From Prevotellaceae bacterium UBA1746 (GTDB lineage: Bacteria; Bacteroidota; Bacteroidia; Bacteroidales; Bacteroidaceae): a stretch of DNA of 16,068 nucleotides. The stretch is from the NCBI GenBank assembly GCA_002314875.1, contig DCHS01000035.1, positions 96,079-112,146 of the forward strand, in the 5' to 3' direction. Below the pieces are notes generated by a model. That model had not been told where the DNA came from, searched no databases, and saw nothing but the letters and a program-made list of their open reading frames with translations. Below, in pieces: positions 1 to 7,218 of the stretch. Positions within the stretch are counted from its first letter, which is position 1; the number at the start of each line of letters is the position of its first letter. Both the position numbers and the translations under genes were made by a program.

Positions 1-1190
1 GGCTGCAGACGACCCTTGCTGACAACGTCAGATGGTTCGAAGTCCATAACACCGACCTCAGAGGCAACAACCATCATGCCGCTCTTGGTGATGGTGTAGC
101 GCGAAGGACGCAGACCGTTACGGTCGAGCATACCACCGGCATAGCGACCATCGGAGAAAAGGAGGGCGGCGGGACCGTCCCAGGGCTCCATGAGGATGGA
201 GTGATACTCATAGAAAGCCTTGAGGTCTTCGCTGATAGGATTCTTATCATTGAAAGATTCGGGAACGAGGATGGCCATTGCCTGGGGCAGAGACAGACCG
301 CTCATCACCAAGAATTCAAAGACATTGTCGAGACTTGCAGAGTCAGACATGTTGTCCTGGACGATGGGACGGATATCCTTGATATCACCGAGAGCAGGAC
401 TGGAGAGGACACTTTCGCGGGCCTGCATCCAGCCACGGTTACCGCGGATGGTATTGATTTCGCCGTTGTGACAGAGGAAGCGGAAAGGCTGGGCGAGTTT
501 CCACTTCGGGAAAGTGTTCGTTGAGAAGCGGGAATGGACGAGGGCCAGACCGCTGGTAAAGTAGTTATTGCTCAGGTCAGGGAAATAGCGACGGAGCTGA
601 CCTGAGGTGAGCATACCTTTATAAATAATATCGCGGTTGGAGAGAGAACAAATGTAGAAATCTTCATCCTCAACGCGGTTTTCAATCTTCTTACGGATTT
701 TGTAGAGGATGCGTTCGAACTCTACCACGCGGTCATCGCTGACGCCGGTGACAAAGATCTGCTTGATGTCGGGTTCAACAGCACGGGCACCATCGCCGAG
801 AACTTCCGGGTTGGTGGGTACTGAGCGAAGATGCATGAGGTTCAAGCCCTCACGCTCGATTTCCTCAATCATAATGCTGAGGATTTCGCTCTGACGCTTT
901 TCATCTTTGGGGAGGAAGACAAGGCCTGTACCATATCGTCCCTTTTCCGGAACGGGTATGCCTTGCAATAAAATAAATTCGTGAGGGATCTGTAAAAGAA
1001 TGCCTGCACCATCACCAGTCTTATCTCGTGTTTCGGCACCTCGATGCTCCATATTTTCGAGGACCTTAAGGGCATTATCCACAATGTCATGGCTCTTGTT
1101 ACCGTGGATATTGACAATCATACCCACACCACAAGCATCATGTTCGTTGGCGGCACAATAAAGGCCCAACTCATGGGGTTGCTGTTGCAT
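1..1190 (-). CDS. gltB: Glutamate synthase large subunit, N-terminal part (truncated by window edge)
   Basis: This is the large (alpha) subunit of glutamate synthase, which transfers the amide nitrogen of glutamine to 2-oxoglutarate to give two glutamates in the cytoplasm. About 396 codons are visible from ATG 1190-1188; the frame stays open to base 1, so the FMN and iron-sulfur parts lie outside the window. The visible part is the class II glutaminase domain. It begins MQQQPHELGLYCAANEHDACG, with Cys20 in DACGVG as the expected nucleophile, then EHRGAE, an HNGEINT motif near residue 241 and SDSASLDN. In the family a short propeptide is removed to expose this cysteine; here that would be 19 residues (inference). 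The gene is divergent from asnB. A TAAATTTG box lies about 40 bp upstream. No Shine-Dalgarno sequence is seen. Confidence 0.95.
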   Translation of the reverse strand, partial: MQQQPHELGLYCAANEHDACGVGMIVNIHGNKSHDIVDNALKVLENMEHRGAETRDKTGDGAGILLQIPHEFILLQGIPVPEKGRYGTGLVFLPKDEKRQSEILSIMIEEIEREGLNLMHLRSVPTNPEVLGDGARAVEPDIKQIFVTGVSDDRVVEFERILYKIRKKIENRVEDEDFYICSLSNRDIIYKGMLTSGQLRRYFPDLSNNYFTSGLALVHSRFSTNTFPKWKLAQPFRFLCHNGEINTIRGNRGWMQARESVLSSPALGDIKDIRPIVQDNMSDSASLDNVFEFLVMSGLSLPQAMAILVPESFNDKNPISEDLKAFYEYHSILMEPWDGPAALLFSDGRYAGGMLDRNGLRPSRYTITKSGMMVVASEVGVMDFEPSDVVSKGRLQ

Positions 1191-1228
1191 AATGTTCAGT
1201 TTTTGTCCGTTTAGTTATCTTTTCGACG

Positions 1229-1236
1229 CAAATTTA
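1229..1236 (-). promoter_or_regulatory. Candidate -7 box for gltB
   Basis: Read on the minus strand this is TAAATTTG, a full match to the Bacteroidota -7 consensus TAnnTTTG, and would give a leader of about 35 nt for gltB. No convincing TTTG is found 19-20 bp further upstream, so the call rests on the -7 box alone. Confidence 0.5.
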
Positions 1237-1392
1237 GGCAAGAAAATTAACACTTGTAATGTTTTCGGTGATAAAAAATGTGTTTTTGTTGCATTTTGTT
1301 GAATTTCGGTAGCATTTTGTCAACTCGATTTGCTAGTTTGAAATAAAAATGTAGTTTTTTTGCATGAATAGAAGAAAAAAAGAGAGGAGAAA

Positions 1393-1423
1393 TTTCGGTT
1401 TTGATTTTTTTGCTCTATATTTG
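1393..1423 (+). promoter_or_regulatory. Candidate promoter for the asnB leader
   Basis: TATATTTG at 1416-1423 matches TAnnTTTG exactly. TTTC at 1393-1396, 19 bp upstream, is one base off the -33 TTTG. Transcription would start near 1428-1430, leaving a leader of about 250 nt before asnB. The 1240-1430 stretch is very AT-rich, as expected for a promoter region, and base composition changes sharply once the leader begins. Confidence 0.6.
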
Positions 1424-1483
1424 CAGCGAAAATCTTGCAGACAATGTCGTGTTGTTTGCAGATTTTTGTTTTTTAGCAAGGTG

Positions 1484-1645
1484 AGGTAGCGTACGCACGG
1501 ATACCCCCAGGCGTCCAGCTGTAGTTTTGGCCGGTTTTTATAGCCTAACTACGTCAGACGTGGCATCCGCTTGAAAGAGAACAGGCATTGCGCTTCGCTT
1601 ATACCTGCCTACCTTATATGCTACCTACGGCAGCATTAACATGCT
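1484..1645 (+). promoter_or_regulatory. Structured 5' leader RNA of asnB (candidate cis-regulatory RNA)
   Basis: Hand folding gives nested pairings. The outer helix is AGGTAGC 1484-1490 with GCTACCT 1620-1626. Inside it an arm pairs CGGATACC 1498-1505 with GGCATCCG 1562-1569 (one mismatch), GCGTC 1511-1515 with GACGT 1557-1561 (one G-U), GTAGTT 1521-1526 with AACTAC 1547-1552, and GGC 1529-1531 with GCC 1543-1545. A second hairpin pairs AGGCA 1583-1587 with TGCCT 1606-1610. A third, AGCAT-TAAC-ATGCT, occupies 1632-1645, about 35 nt before the asnB start. The AGGTAG strand could instead pair with CTACCT at 1609-1614, which would break the second hairpin, so two mutually exclusive folds are possible. 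No U-tract follows, so control by translation or stability fits better than a terminator switch. I recognise no known riboswitch class. It could also be a separate small RNA or a palindromic dispersed repeat. Confidence 0.45.
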
Positions 1646-1679
1646 AAACTTCTTAACCCCTTTAACCCAATAATATTAT

Positions 1680-3431
1680 ATGTGCGGTATTGTAGGTATT
1701 TTCCGAATCAAGCAGCAAACGAATGAACTGCGCAAGAAGGCACTTCAGATGTCTCAGAAGATTCGCCATCGCGGTCCTGACTGGAGCGGTATCTATACGG
1801 GAGGCTCGGCCATTCTGGCTCATGAGCGTCTCTCCATCGTTGACCCTCAGTCTGGCCGTCAGCCTTTGTTCTCTCCTGATAATCAGCAGATTCTCGCTGT
1901 AAACGGAGAGATATACAATCACCGCGAGATTCGCCAAAGTTACCAGGGTTCCTACGAATTCCAGACCGGTTCCGACTGCGAGGTATTCCTTTCGCTCTAC
2001 CGCGACATCGCCGACCAGCTCTCCACCGAGGGCGCTCCGACGGAGAAGGATCACGAACTCATCTGCAGCATCTTCGAGCGTGTGAATGGTATCTTTGCCT
2101 TTGCCCTCTACGATGAAGCCCGCGACACCTTCCTCATCGGCCGTGACCCCATCGGCGTCATCCCTCTCTATATCGGTCGTGATGCTGAAGGCCGCGTCTA
2201 TGTTGCCAGCGAACTCAAAGCCCTCGAAGGTTTCTGCGACTCCTACGCTCCCTTCCTCCCCGGCCAGTACTATTGGAGCCGTGCTACGGATCCCGTAAAA
2301 TGGTACGACCGCGAATGGATGCACAAACTCCCCACGGAATGCAGTGACGAGAACATCAGCAAATATGCCCATCTCACCGATAAGGAAAGCGTGGCAGCCG
2401 TTCACGATGCCCTTACCGATGCCGTTCGCCGCCAGCTGATGTGCGACGTTCCCTACGGTGTCCTCCTTTCCGGCGGTCTCGACAGCAGTGTGACGAGCGC
2501 TGTTGCCAAGCAGTTTGCCAGCAAGCGTATTGAGAGTGACGGCAAGCACGATGCATGGTGGCCCAGCCTCCACTCTTTCGCTGTCGGTCTCAAAGGCGCT
2601 CCTGATTTGGCCAAGGCAAAGGAAGTTGCCGACGCCATCGGCACCGTTCACCATGAAATCAACTACACCGTTCAGGAAGGCCTCGATGCCATCCGCGATG
2701 TCATCTACTATATTGAAACCTACGATGTGACGACCGTCCGTGCCAGCACACCGATGTACCTCCTTGCCCGTGTCATCAAGTCCATGGGTATCAAGATGGT
2801 CCTCAGCGGTGAAGGTGCCGACGAGGTTTTCGGTGGCTACCTGTATTTCCACAAGGCTCCCGATGCCAAGGAGTTCCACGAAGAAACCGTACGCAAGTTG
2901 CTCAAACTGCACTTCTACGATTGTCTCCGTGCGAACAAGTCACTCAGCGCCTGGGGTGTTGAGGGCCGCGTTCCCTTCCTCGACAAGGAATTCCTCGATG
3001 TAGCCATGAGCCTGAATCCTGCCTACAAGATGTGTCCGGGCAGTGCCATCGAGAAGCGCATCGTCCGAGAAGGTTTCGAGAATCTCCTCCCCGAAAGTGT
3101 GGCATGGCGCCAGAAGGAGCAGTTCTCCGATGGTGTCGGCTACAACTGGATCGACACTTTGAAGGAGATCACCGCAGCTGCTGTCAGCGACGACCAGATG
3201 GCTCACGCTGCAGAACGCTTCCCTATCAATCCGCCTCTCAACAAGGAGGAATACTACTACCGCTCCATCTTCGAGGAGCATTTCCCCAGCGCCAGCGCTG
3301 CCCGCTGCGTCAACCAAGAAGCCAGCGTTGCCTGCTCCACTGCCAAAGCCCTCGAATGGGATGCCGCATGGAGCCAGATGAATGACCCCAGCGGCCGCGC
3401 CGTCAAGGGTGTCCACGAACAAGCATACTAA
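1680..3431 (+). CDS. asnB: Asparagine synthetase B, glutamine-hydrolysing
   Basis: This enzyme converts aspartate, glutamine and ATP to asparagine, glutamate, AMP and pyrophosphate in the cytosol. The 583-residue protein begins MCGIVGIF, so removal of Met1 exposes catalytic Cys2. The glutaminase half (about residues 1-190) shows RGPD, VNGEIYNH and TGSDCE. The synthetase half carries the ATP-pyrophosphatase loop SGGLDSS at residues 264-270, LSGEGADEVFGGY and EGRVPFLD. The C-terminus, with VACSTAKALEWD and DPSGRAVKGVHEQAY, closely resembles the E. coli AsnB end as I recall it. It is about 30 residues longer than E. coli AsnB (554), which I attribute to internal insertions such as that after about residue 105. 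ATG 1680 is the only sensible start because Cys must be residue 2. No Shine-Dalgarno sequence is present. It is divergent from gltB, has a long leader, and is followed by its own terminator. Confidence 0.96.
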   Translation: MCGIVGIFRIKQQTNELRKKALQMSQKIRHRGPDWSGIYTGGSAILAHERLSIVDPQSGRQPLFSPDNQQILAVNGEIYNHREIRQSYQGSYEFQTGSDCEVFLSLYRDIADQLSTEGAPTEKDHELICSIFERVNGIFAFALYDEARDTFLIGRDPIGVIPLYIGRDAEGRVYVASELKALEGFCDSYAPFLPGQYYWSRATDPVKWYDREWMHKLPTECSDENISKYAHLTDKESVAAVHDALTDAVRRQLMCDVPYGVLLSGGLDSSVTSAVAKQFASKRIESDGKHDAWWPSLHSFAVGLKGAPDLAKAKEVADAIGTVHHEINYTVQEGLDAIRDVIYYIETYDVTTVRASTPMYLLARVIKSMGIKMVLSGEGADEVFGGYLYFHKAPDAKEFHEETVRKLLKLHFYDCLRANKSLSAWGVEGRVPFLDKEFLDVAMSLNPAYKMCPGSAIEKRIVREGFENLLPESVAWRQKEQFSDGVGYNWIDTLKEITAAAVSDDQMAHAAERFPINPPLNKEEYYYRSIFEEHFPSASAARCVNQEASVACSTAKALEWDAAWSQMNDPSGRAVKGVHEQAY

Positions 3432-3434
3432 AAC

Positions 3435-3483
3435 GAAGGGTAGGTCCTGCTTCACCAGCAGAACCTACCCTTCAGCCTTTTTT
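3435..3483 (+). terminator. Rho-independent terminator of asnB
   Basis: Starting 4 bp after the asnB stop, GAAGGGTAGGT (3435-3445) pairs perfectly with ACCTACCCTTC (3463-3473). An inner CTGCT/AGCAG stem (3447-3451 with 3457-3461) closes a 5-nt loop, and a run of T follows at 3478-3483. This should separate asnB transcription from the purF-like gene. Confidence 0.85.
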
Positions 3484-3509
3484 AAGGAAAGATTATTAAC
3501 TATTATTAA

Positions 3510-3628
3510 GGCAGTTATATACTATTTGTCACAAACCCATGAAGAAAGAGTTCAAGTTATCTGATATTAAGGAAACAAATCTATTTCAACATCCTTTAGC
3601 CCTTTGTGCCAAATAGTATATAACTACC
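3510..3628. mobile_element. MITE-like element, 119 bp, with 26-bp terminal inverted repeats and 8-bp target duplication
   Basis: The left end (3510-3535) and the reverse complement of the right end (3603-3628) match at 24 of 26 positions, including a perfect 15-bp core GTTATATACTATTTG. The element starts with GG and ends with CC. The 8-bp word ATTATTAA abuts both ends directly (3502-3509 and 3629-3636), as expected for a target-site duplication. It contains no transposase, so it would need to be mobilised by an insertion sequence in the same genome. Families known to make 8-bp duplications include IS1595, ISL3 and IS256 members; I cannot assign one. It sits between the asnB terminator and the purF-like gene, and if transcribed would form a long hairpin. 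The AT-rich context means the duplication alone would be weak evidence, but its exact placement supports insertion. Confidence 0.75.
3539..3616 (+). other. 25-codon open frame inside the MITE
   Basis: ATG 3539 opens a frame of 25 residues beginning MKKEFKLSDIKE and ending HPLALCAK before TAG 3614-3616, which lies inside the right inverted repeat. It could be a remnant of the N-terminus of a parent transposase kept after internal deletion, or chance. No family is recognised and translation is not implied. Confidence 0.25.
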
Positions 3629-3640
3629 ATTATTAATACA

Positions 3641-3660
3641 CATTTCATAATTCATAATTT
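3641..3660. repeat. AT-rich phrase of the CATAATTCATAATT family
   Basis: CATTTCATAATTCATAATTT lies directly before the purF-like gene. The same phrase occurs at 5529-5564 and, in the opposite orientation, at 10824-10859. In each case it stands just upstream of a gene start in the direction of transcription. Its function is unknown. Confidence 0.5.
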
Positions 3661-3670
3661 ACTAACCATC

Positions 3671-5518
3671 GTGGAACCATTAAAACATGAATGCGGCATT
3701 GCAATGATCCGCCTGCTGAAACCCCTTGAGTATTATCAGCAAAAGTACGGGACAGACAAATATGCCTTGAACAAGCTCTATCTTATGATGGAGAAAGAGC
3801 ACAACCGCGGCCAGGAAGGTGCGGGAATGGCCTGTGTGAAACTCCATCAGCCTGCCGGTCACGAATATATGTATCGTGAAAAGGCTGAAGGCAAGGATGC
3901 GATAACGAAAGTCTTTGCCTCCATCCTCAAGCAGATTGACGGCCATGTTGAGGACGGCCCCGCCGAGTTGACGACAACAGATGATACTCCCAGCGACACC
4001 CCTCCCTACATCGGTGAACTCTACATGGGACACCTCCGCTACTCCACGACAGGAAAGGGCGGTCTGAAGTATGTCCATCCGTTCCTACGCCGTAACAACT
4101 GGAAAGCGAAGAACCTCTGCCTCTGCGGAAACTTCAATATGACGAACATCTCCGAGGTCTTCGAATACCTTACGGCGATGGGACAGAGCCCCCGTGTTTA
4201 CAGCGACAGCTACATCATGCTTGAAATCATGGGCCACCGTCTCGACCGCGAAGTGGAACGTCTTTTCAATGAGGCGAAAGCGCAGGATCTCATGGGTTCG
4301 GACATCACGGACTATATCGACCAGCATGTGGACATCAGCAATGTGCTCCGTACCACGATGCCCCTCTTCGACGGCGGTTATGTCATCTGCGGCCTGACGG
4401 GCAGCGGCGAATTCTTCACCATGCGTGACCCCCACGGCATTCGTCCGGCCTTCTACTATGCCAACGATGAAATCGTCGTTACCGCCAGCGAGCGTCCCGT
4501 GCTTCAGACGACCTTCGACCTTGAATGTGACGAAGTCCACGAACTGCAACCGGGACAGGCTCTGGTAGTCAATGCTTCCGGCGAGATGCAGTTACACCAG
4601 ATCCTTGAACCCAGGGAATTCCTCCCCTGCTGTTTCGAACGCATCTATTTCAGCCGTGGCAATGACCGCGATATCTACCAGGAGCGCAAGGCTTTGGGCC
4701 ATGCCCTCGTAGAACCCATCTCCCGCGCTATTGACAACGACATTTCACACACCGTTTTCTCCTACATTCCCAACACCGCGGAAGTAGCCTATTTCGGTCT
4801 CGTCGAAGGTTTCGGAAAAATTTCTCCCATCGTCCGTGCCGAGAAGGTGGTTTCCAAAGATATCAAACTCAGAACTTTTATCACAGAGTCCGGCAGCCGA
4901 AACGACCTCGCCGCTCATGTCTATGATATCACAACGGGTTCGCTGGTGCCTCGCGAAGATAATCTCGTCATCATCGACGACAGCATTGTTCGTGGAACGA
5001 CACTCCGTGAGAGCATCATCAAGATTCTCGACCGTCTCCATCCCAAGAAGATGGTCATCGTCAGTTCAGCTCCTCAGATCCGCTATCCCGATTTCTACGG
5101 TATCGATATGAGCAGAATCGGTGACTTCATCGCATTCCAGGCTTGTATGGCCTTGCTAGAGGATACCGGTCGTGAGCATCTCGTGGAAGAGGTTTATATT
5201 GAATGTAAACATATGCTTGCTCCCGGCGGTGCCTACGGACACGGCGCAGACCACACAGGCTACACCAGTGCGGCCTATAATCCTATCCGCAAGCTTTACG
5301 AACCCTTCACCAGCGAAGATCTCAACGAGAAGATGGTGCAGCTCCTTCGTCCGAAGGGTGTCACCACTCCCATCCAGCTTGTTTTTCAAAGCATCGAAGG
5401 CCTTCACGAAGCCATCCCGAATCATCCCGGCGACTGGTACTTCACAGGCCACTACCCCACTCCCGGTGGTCTCCGCCTCCTCCTCCAGTCCTTCGTGGAC
5501 TATTACGAGAACAGGTAA
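3671..5518 (+). CDS. Amidophosphoribosyltransferase-like protein (long Bacteroidota-type PurF homologue)
   Basis: The family reaction is transfer of glutamine amide nitrogen to PRPP, giving phosphoribosylamine, the first step of purine synthesis. The 615-residue protein starts at GTG 3671 as MEPLKHECGIAM, placing the putative glutaminase nucleophile at Cys8. It has HNRGQEGAG, GHLRYSTTG and RDPHGIRPAFYY of the class II amidotransferase fold. The PRPP loop VIIDDSIVRGTT is at residues 433-444, followed by APQIRYPDFYGID. Classic PurF is roughly 470-505 residues. This protein is about 110 longer, with an acidic/Thr-rich insert near residues 95-115 and a C-terminal extension containing HPGDWYFTGHYPTPGG. 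The cysteine that ligates the iron-sulfur cluster in Bacillus-type PurF (CFYG) is Asp here (DFYG), so no cluster is expected. It may be the working PurF or a paralogue, so no symbol is given. It lies 51 bp before pyrG and is probably co-transcribed with it. Confidence 0.88.
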   Translation: MEPLKHECGIAMIRLLKPLEYYQQKYGTDKYALNKLYLMMEKEHNRGQEGAGMACVKLHQPAGHEYMYREKAEGKDAITKVFASILKQIDGHVEDGPAELTTTDDTPSDTPPYIGELYMGHLRYSTTGKGGLKYVHPFLRRNNWKAKNLCLCGNFNMTNISEVFEYLTAMGQSPRVYSDSYIMLEIMGHRLDREVERLFNEAKAQDLMGSDITDYIDQHVDISNVLRTTMPLFDGGYVICGLTGSGEFFTMRDPHGIRPAFYYANDEIVVTASERPVLQTTFDLECDEVHELQPGQALVVNASGEMQLHQILEPREFLPCCFERIYFSRGNDRDIYQERKALGHALVEPISRAIDNDISHTVFSYIPNTAEVAYFGLVEGFGKISPIVRAEKVVSKDIKLRTFITESGSRNDLAAHVYDITTGSLVPREDNLVIIDDSIVRGTTLRESIIKILDRLHPKKMVIVSSAPQIRYPDFYGIDMSRIGDFIAFQACMALLEDTGREHLVEEVYIECKHMLAPGGAYGHGADHTGYTSAAYNPIRKLYEPFTSEDLNEKMVQLLRPKGVTTPIQLVFQSIEGLHEAIPNHPGDWYFTGHYPTPGGLRLLLQSFVDYYENR

Positions 5519-5528
5519 TGTGAGCCTT

Positions 5529-5564
5529 CATAATTCAAAATTCAAAATTCATAATTCATAATTC
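5529..5564. repeat. AT-rich phrase array between the purF-like gene and pyrG
   Basis: This 36-bp stretch is built from CATAATTC and AAAATTC units in tandem and ends 5 bp before pyrG. It is the longest plus-strand copy of the phrase seen before the purF-like gene and, inverted, before dapL. Confidence 0.55.
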
Positions 5565-5569
5565 CCTAT

Positions 5570-7165
5570 ATGTCCCCCAAATACATCTTTGTTACCGGCG
5601 GTGTTGTATCTTCACTCGGTAAAGGCATCATCTCCTCATCTATCGGTAAACTCCTCCAAGCCAGAGGCTATCGTATCACCATTCAGAAGTTCGACCCGTA
5701 TATCAATATCGACCCGGGAACACTGAATCCCTACGAACATGGTGAATGCTATGTCACCGACGACGGTATGGAGACCGACCTCGACCTTGGCCACTACGAG
5801 CGCTTCACCGGTATCCGCACCACCCGCAACAACTCCGTGACGACGGGCCGTATCTACAAAACCGTCATCGATCGCGAACGCCGTGGTGACTATCTTGGCA
5901 AGACCATCCAGGTTGTGCCCCATATCACCGACGAAATCAAGCGTCGCATCAAACTCTCTGGCGACAGCGGCGACTATGACTTTGTCATCACCGAAATCGG
6001 TGGTACCATCGGTGACATTGAAAGTGCTCCCTTTATGGAGGCTATCCGTCAGCTTCGCTGGGAACTCGGCAAGGATGCCTGCAACATCCATTTGACCTAT
6101 GTTCCTTACCTTAAAGCTGCCGGTGAACTTAAGACCAAGCCCACCCAGCACTCCGTGAAGGAACTCCAGAGCATGGGTATCCAGCCTGAGGTTCTCATCC
6201 TACGCACGGAAGTTCATCTTGACGAACCTATTCTCCGAAAGGTTGCCAACTTCTGTAATGTCGATGTTGACTGCGTTGTTCAGAGCGAAGACCTCCCCAG
6301 CATCTACGAGGTTCCCATCAATATGCAGCGTCAAGGTCTGGATGCTGCCATCCTCCGCAAGATGGATCTCCCCGTCGGCGATATCCCTGCTCTTGGTCCC
6401 TGGCGCGACTTCCTCAACCGTATGTATAATGCCACGAAGATTGTCACCATCGGCCTCGTTGGTAAATACGACTTACAGGATGCCTACAAGAGCATTCGCG
6501 AAGCCCTCATCCAAGCTGGTATCTATAACGATCGCAAGGTTGTCCTCCGCTTCGTCAACAGTGAAAACATCACGGCAGAAAATGTTGAGGAATCGCTCAC
6601 TGGCATGAACGGTGTTGTGATTTGTCCGGGCTTTGGCCAGCGTGGTATCGAAGGCAAAATCATCGCAGCAGAATATACCCGTACCCACAATATCCCCACC
6701 TTCGGTATCTGCCTCGGTATGCAGATGATGGTCATCGAATTTGCCCGCAACGTTTTAGGCTATACGGATGCCAACAGCCGCGAGATGGATGTTGCTACCA
6801 GCCACAATGTCATCGACATCATGGAGGAACAGAAGAATATCACCGAGATGGGTGGAACGATGCGTCTTGGCGCCTACGACTGTGATCTTCGCGGTGGCAG
6901 CCATGTCCACGCCATCTACGATGCCGACCGTATCCGCGAGCGCCATCGTCATCGTTATGAGTTCAACAACGATTACGAGAGTGAGTACGAGGCTGCCGGC
7001 ATGCAGTGCGTCGGTCGCAATCCTGAGTCTGACCTTGTGGAAATCGTTGAGATTCCCGAGCATCGCTGGTATATCGGCGCCCAGTTCCATCCGGAATATT
7101 CCAGCACCGTCCTCAAGCCCCATCCCCTCTTCCTCGACTTCATCCGTGAAGCTTCTGCGGAATAA
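5570..7165 (+). CDS. pyrG: CTP synthase, glutamine-dependent
   Basis: CTP synthase aminates UTP to CTP using ATP and glutamine, the last step of de novo pyrimidine nucleotide synthesis. The 531-residue protein begins MSPKYIFVTGGVVSSLGKG, with the P-loop lysine at residue 18. The N-terminal amidoligase domain (about 1-265) shows FDPYINIDPGTLNP, DLDLGHYERF and EIGGTIGDIES. The C-terminal class I amidotransferase domain carries the triad Cys381 (GICLGMQ), His507 and Glu509 (FHPEYSS), with CPGFGQRGIEG as oxyanion-loop region. Length is close to E. coli PyrG (545). ATG 5570 follows an AT-rich repeat with no Shine-Dalgarno sequence. The gene follows the purF-like gene in the same direction and ends at a strong terminator shared with convergent glnA. 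Confidence 0.97.
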   Translation: MSPKYIFVTGGVVSSLGKGIISSSIGKLLQARGYRITIQKFDPYINIDPGTLNPYEHGECYVTDDGMETDLDLGHYERFTGIRTTRNNSVTTGRIYKTVIDRERRGDYLGKTIQVVPHITDEIKRRIKLSGDSGDYDFVITEIGGTIGDIESAPFMEAIRQLRWELGKDACNIHLTYVPYLKAAGELKTKPTQHSVKELQSMGIQPEVLILRTEVHLDEPILRKVANFCNVDVDCVVQSEDLPSIYEVPINMQRQGLDAAILRKMDLPVGDIPALGPWRDFLNRMYNATKIVTIGLVGKYDLQDAYKSIREALIQAGIYNDRKVVLRFVNSENITAENVEESLTGMNGVVICPGFGQRGIEGKIIAAEYTRTHNIPTFGICLGMQMMVIEFARNVLGYTDANSREMDVATSHNVIDIMEEQKNITEMGGTMRLGAYDCDLRGGSHVHAIYDADRIRERHRHRYEFNNDYESEYEAAGMQCVGRNPESDLVEIVEIPEHRWYIGAQFHPEYSSTVLKPHPLFLDFIREASAE

Positions 7166-7175
7166 GGAGTAATAA

Positions 7176-7218
7176 AAAAGAAGTCCCAGCAAGTCTTTCG
7201 CTTGCTGGGACTTCTTTT
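7176..7218. terminator. Bidirectional terminator between pyrG and glnA
   Basis: A perfect 18-bp inverted repeat (7176-7193 with 7201-7218, core AAGTCCCAGCAAG) encloses a 7-nt loop. The A-run on its left side becomes a U-tract for minus-strand transcripts, and the T-run on its right serves plus-strand transcripts. Its place between two convergent stop codons fits termination of both. Confidence 0.9.

Noticed and set aside
1444..1476. Ten-codon frame MSCCLQIFVF early in the asnB leader
   Set aside because: It has no Asn or regulatory codon run and is as short as chance predicts in this AT-rich stretch.
1484..1626. asnB leader element as a transposon with AGGTAGC inverted ends
   Set aside because: The ends are only 7 bp and no flanking direct repeat is present; the nested internal pairing fits an RNA better. 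Kept as an alternative to test by copy number.
1662..2912. 416-residue minus-strand open frame opposite asnB
   Set aside because: It is the antisense shadow of asnB, which has all family motifs; the shadow shows no recognisable domain.
3382..3564. 60-residue frame across the asnB terminator
   Set aside because: It overlaps the asnB end and the terminator hairpin, and runs into the MITE; no coding signs.
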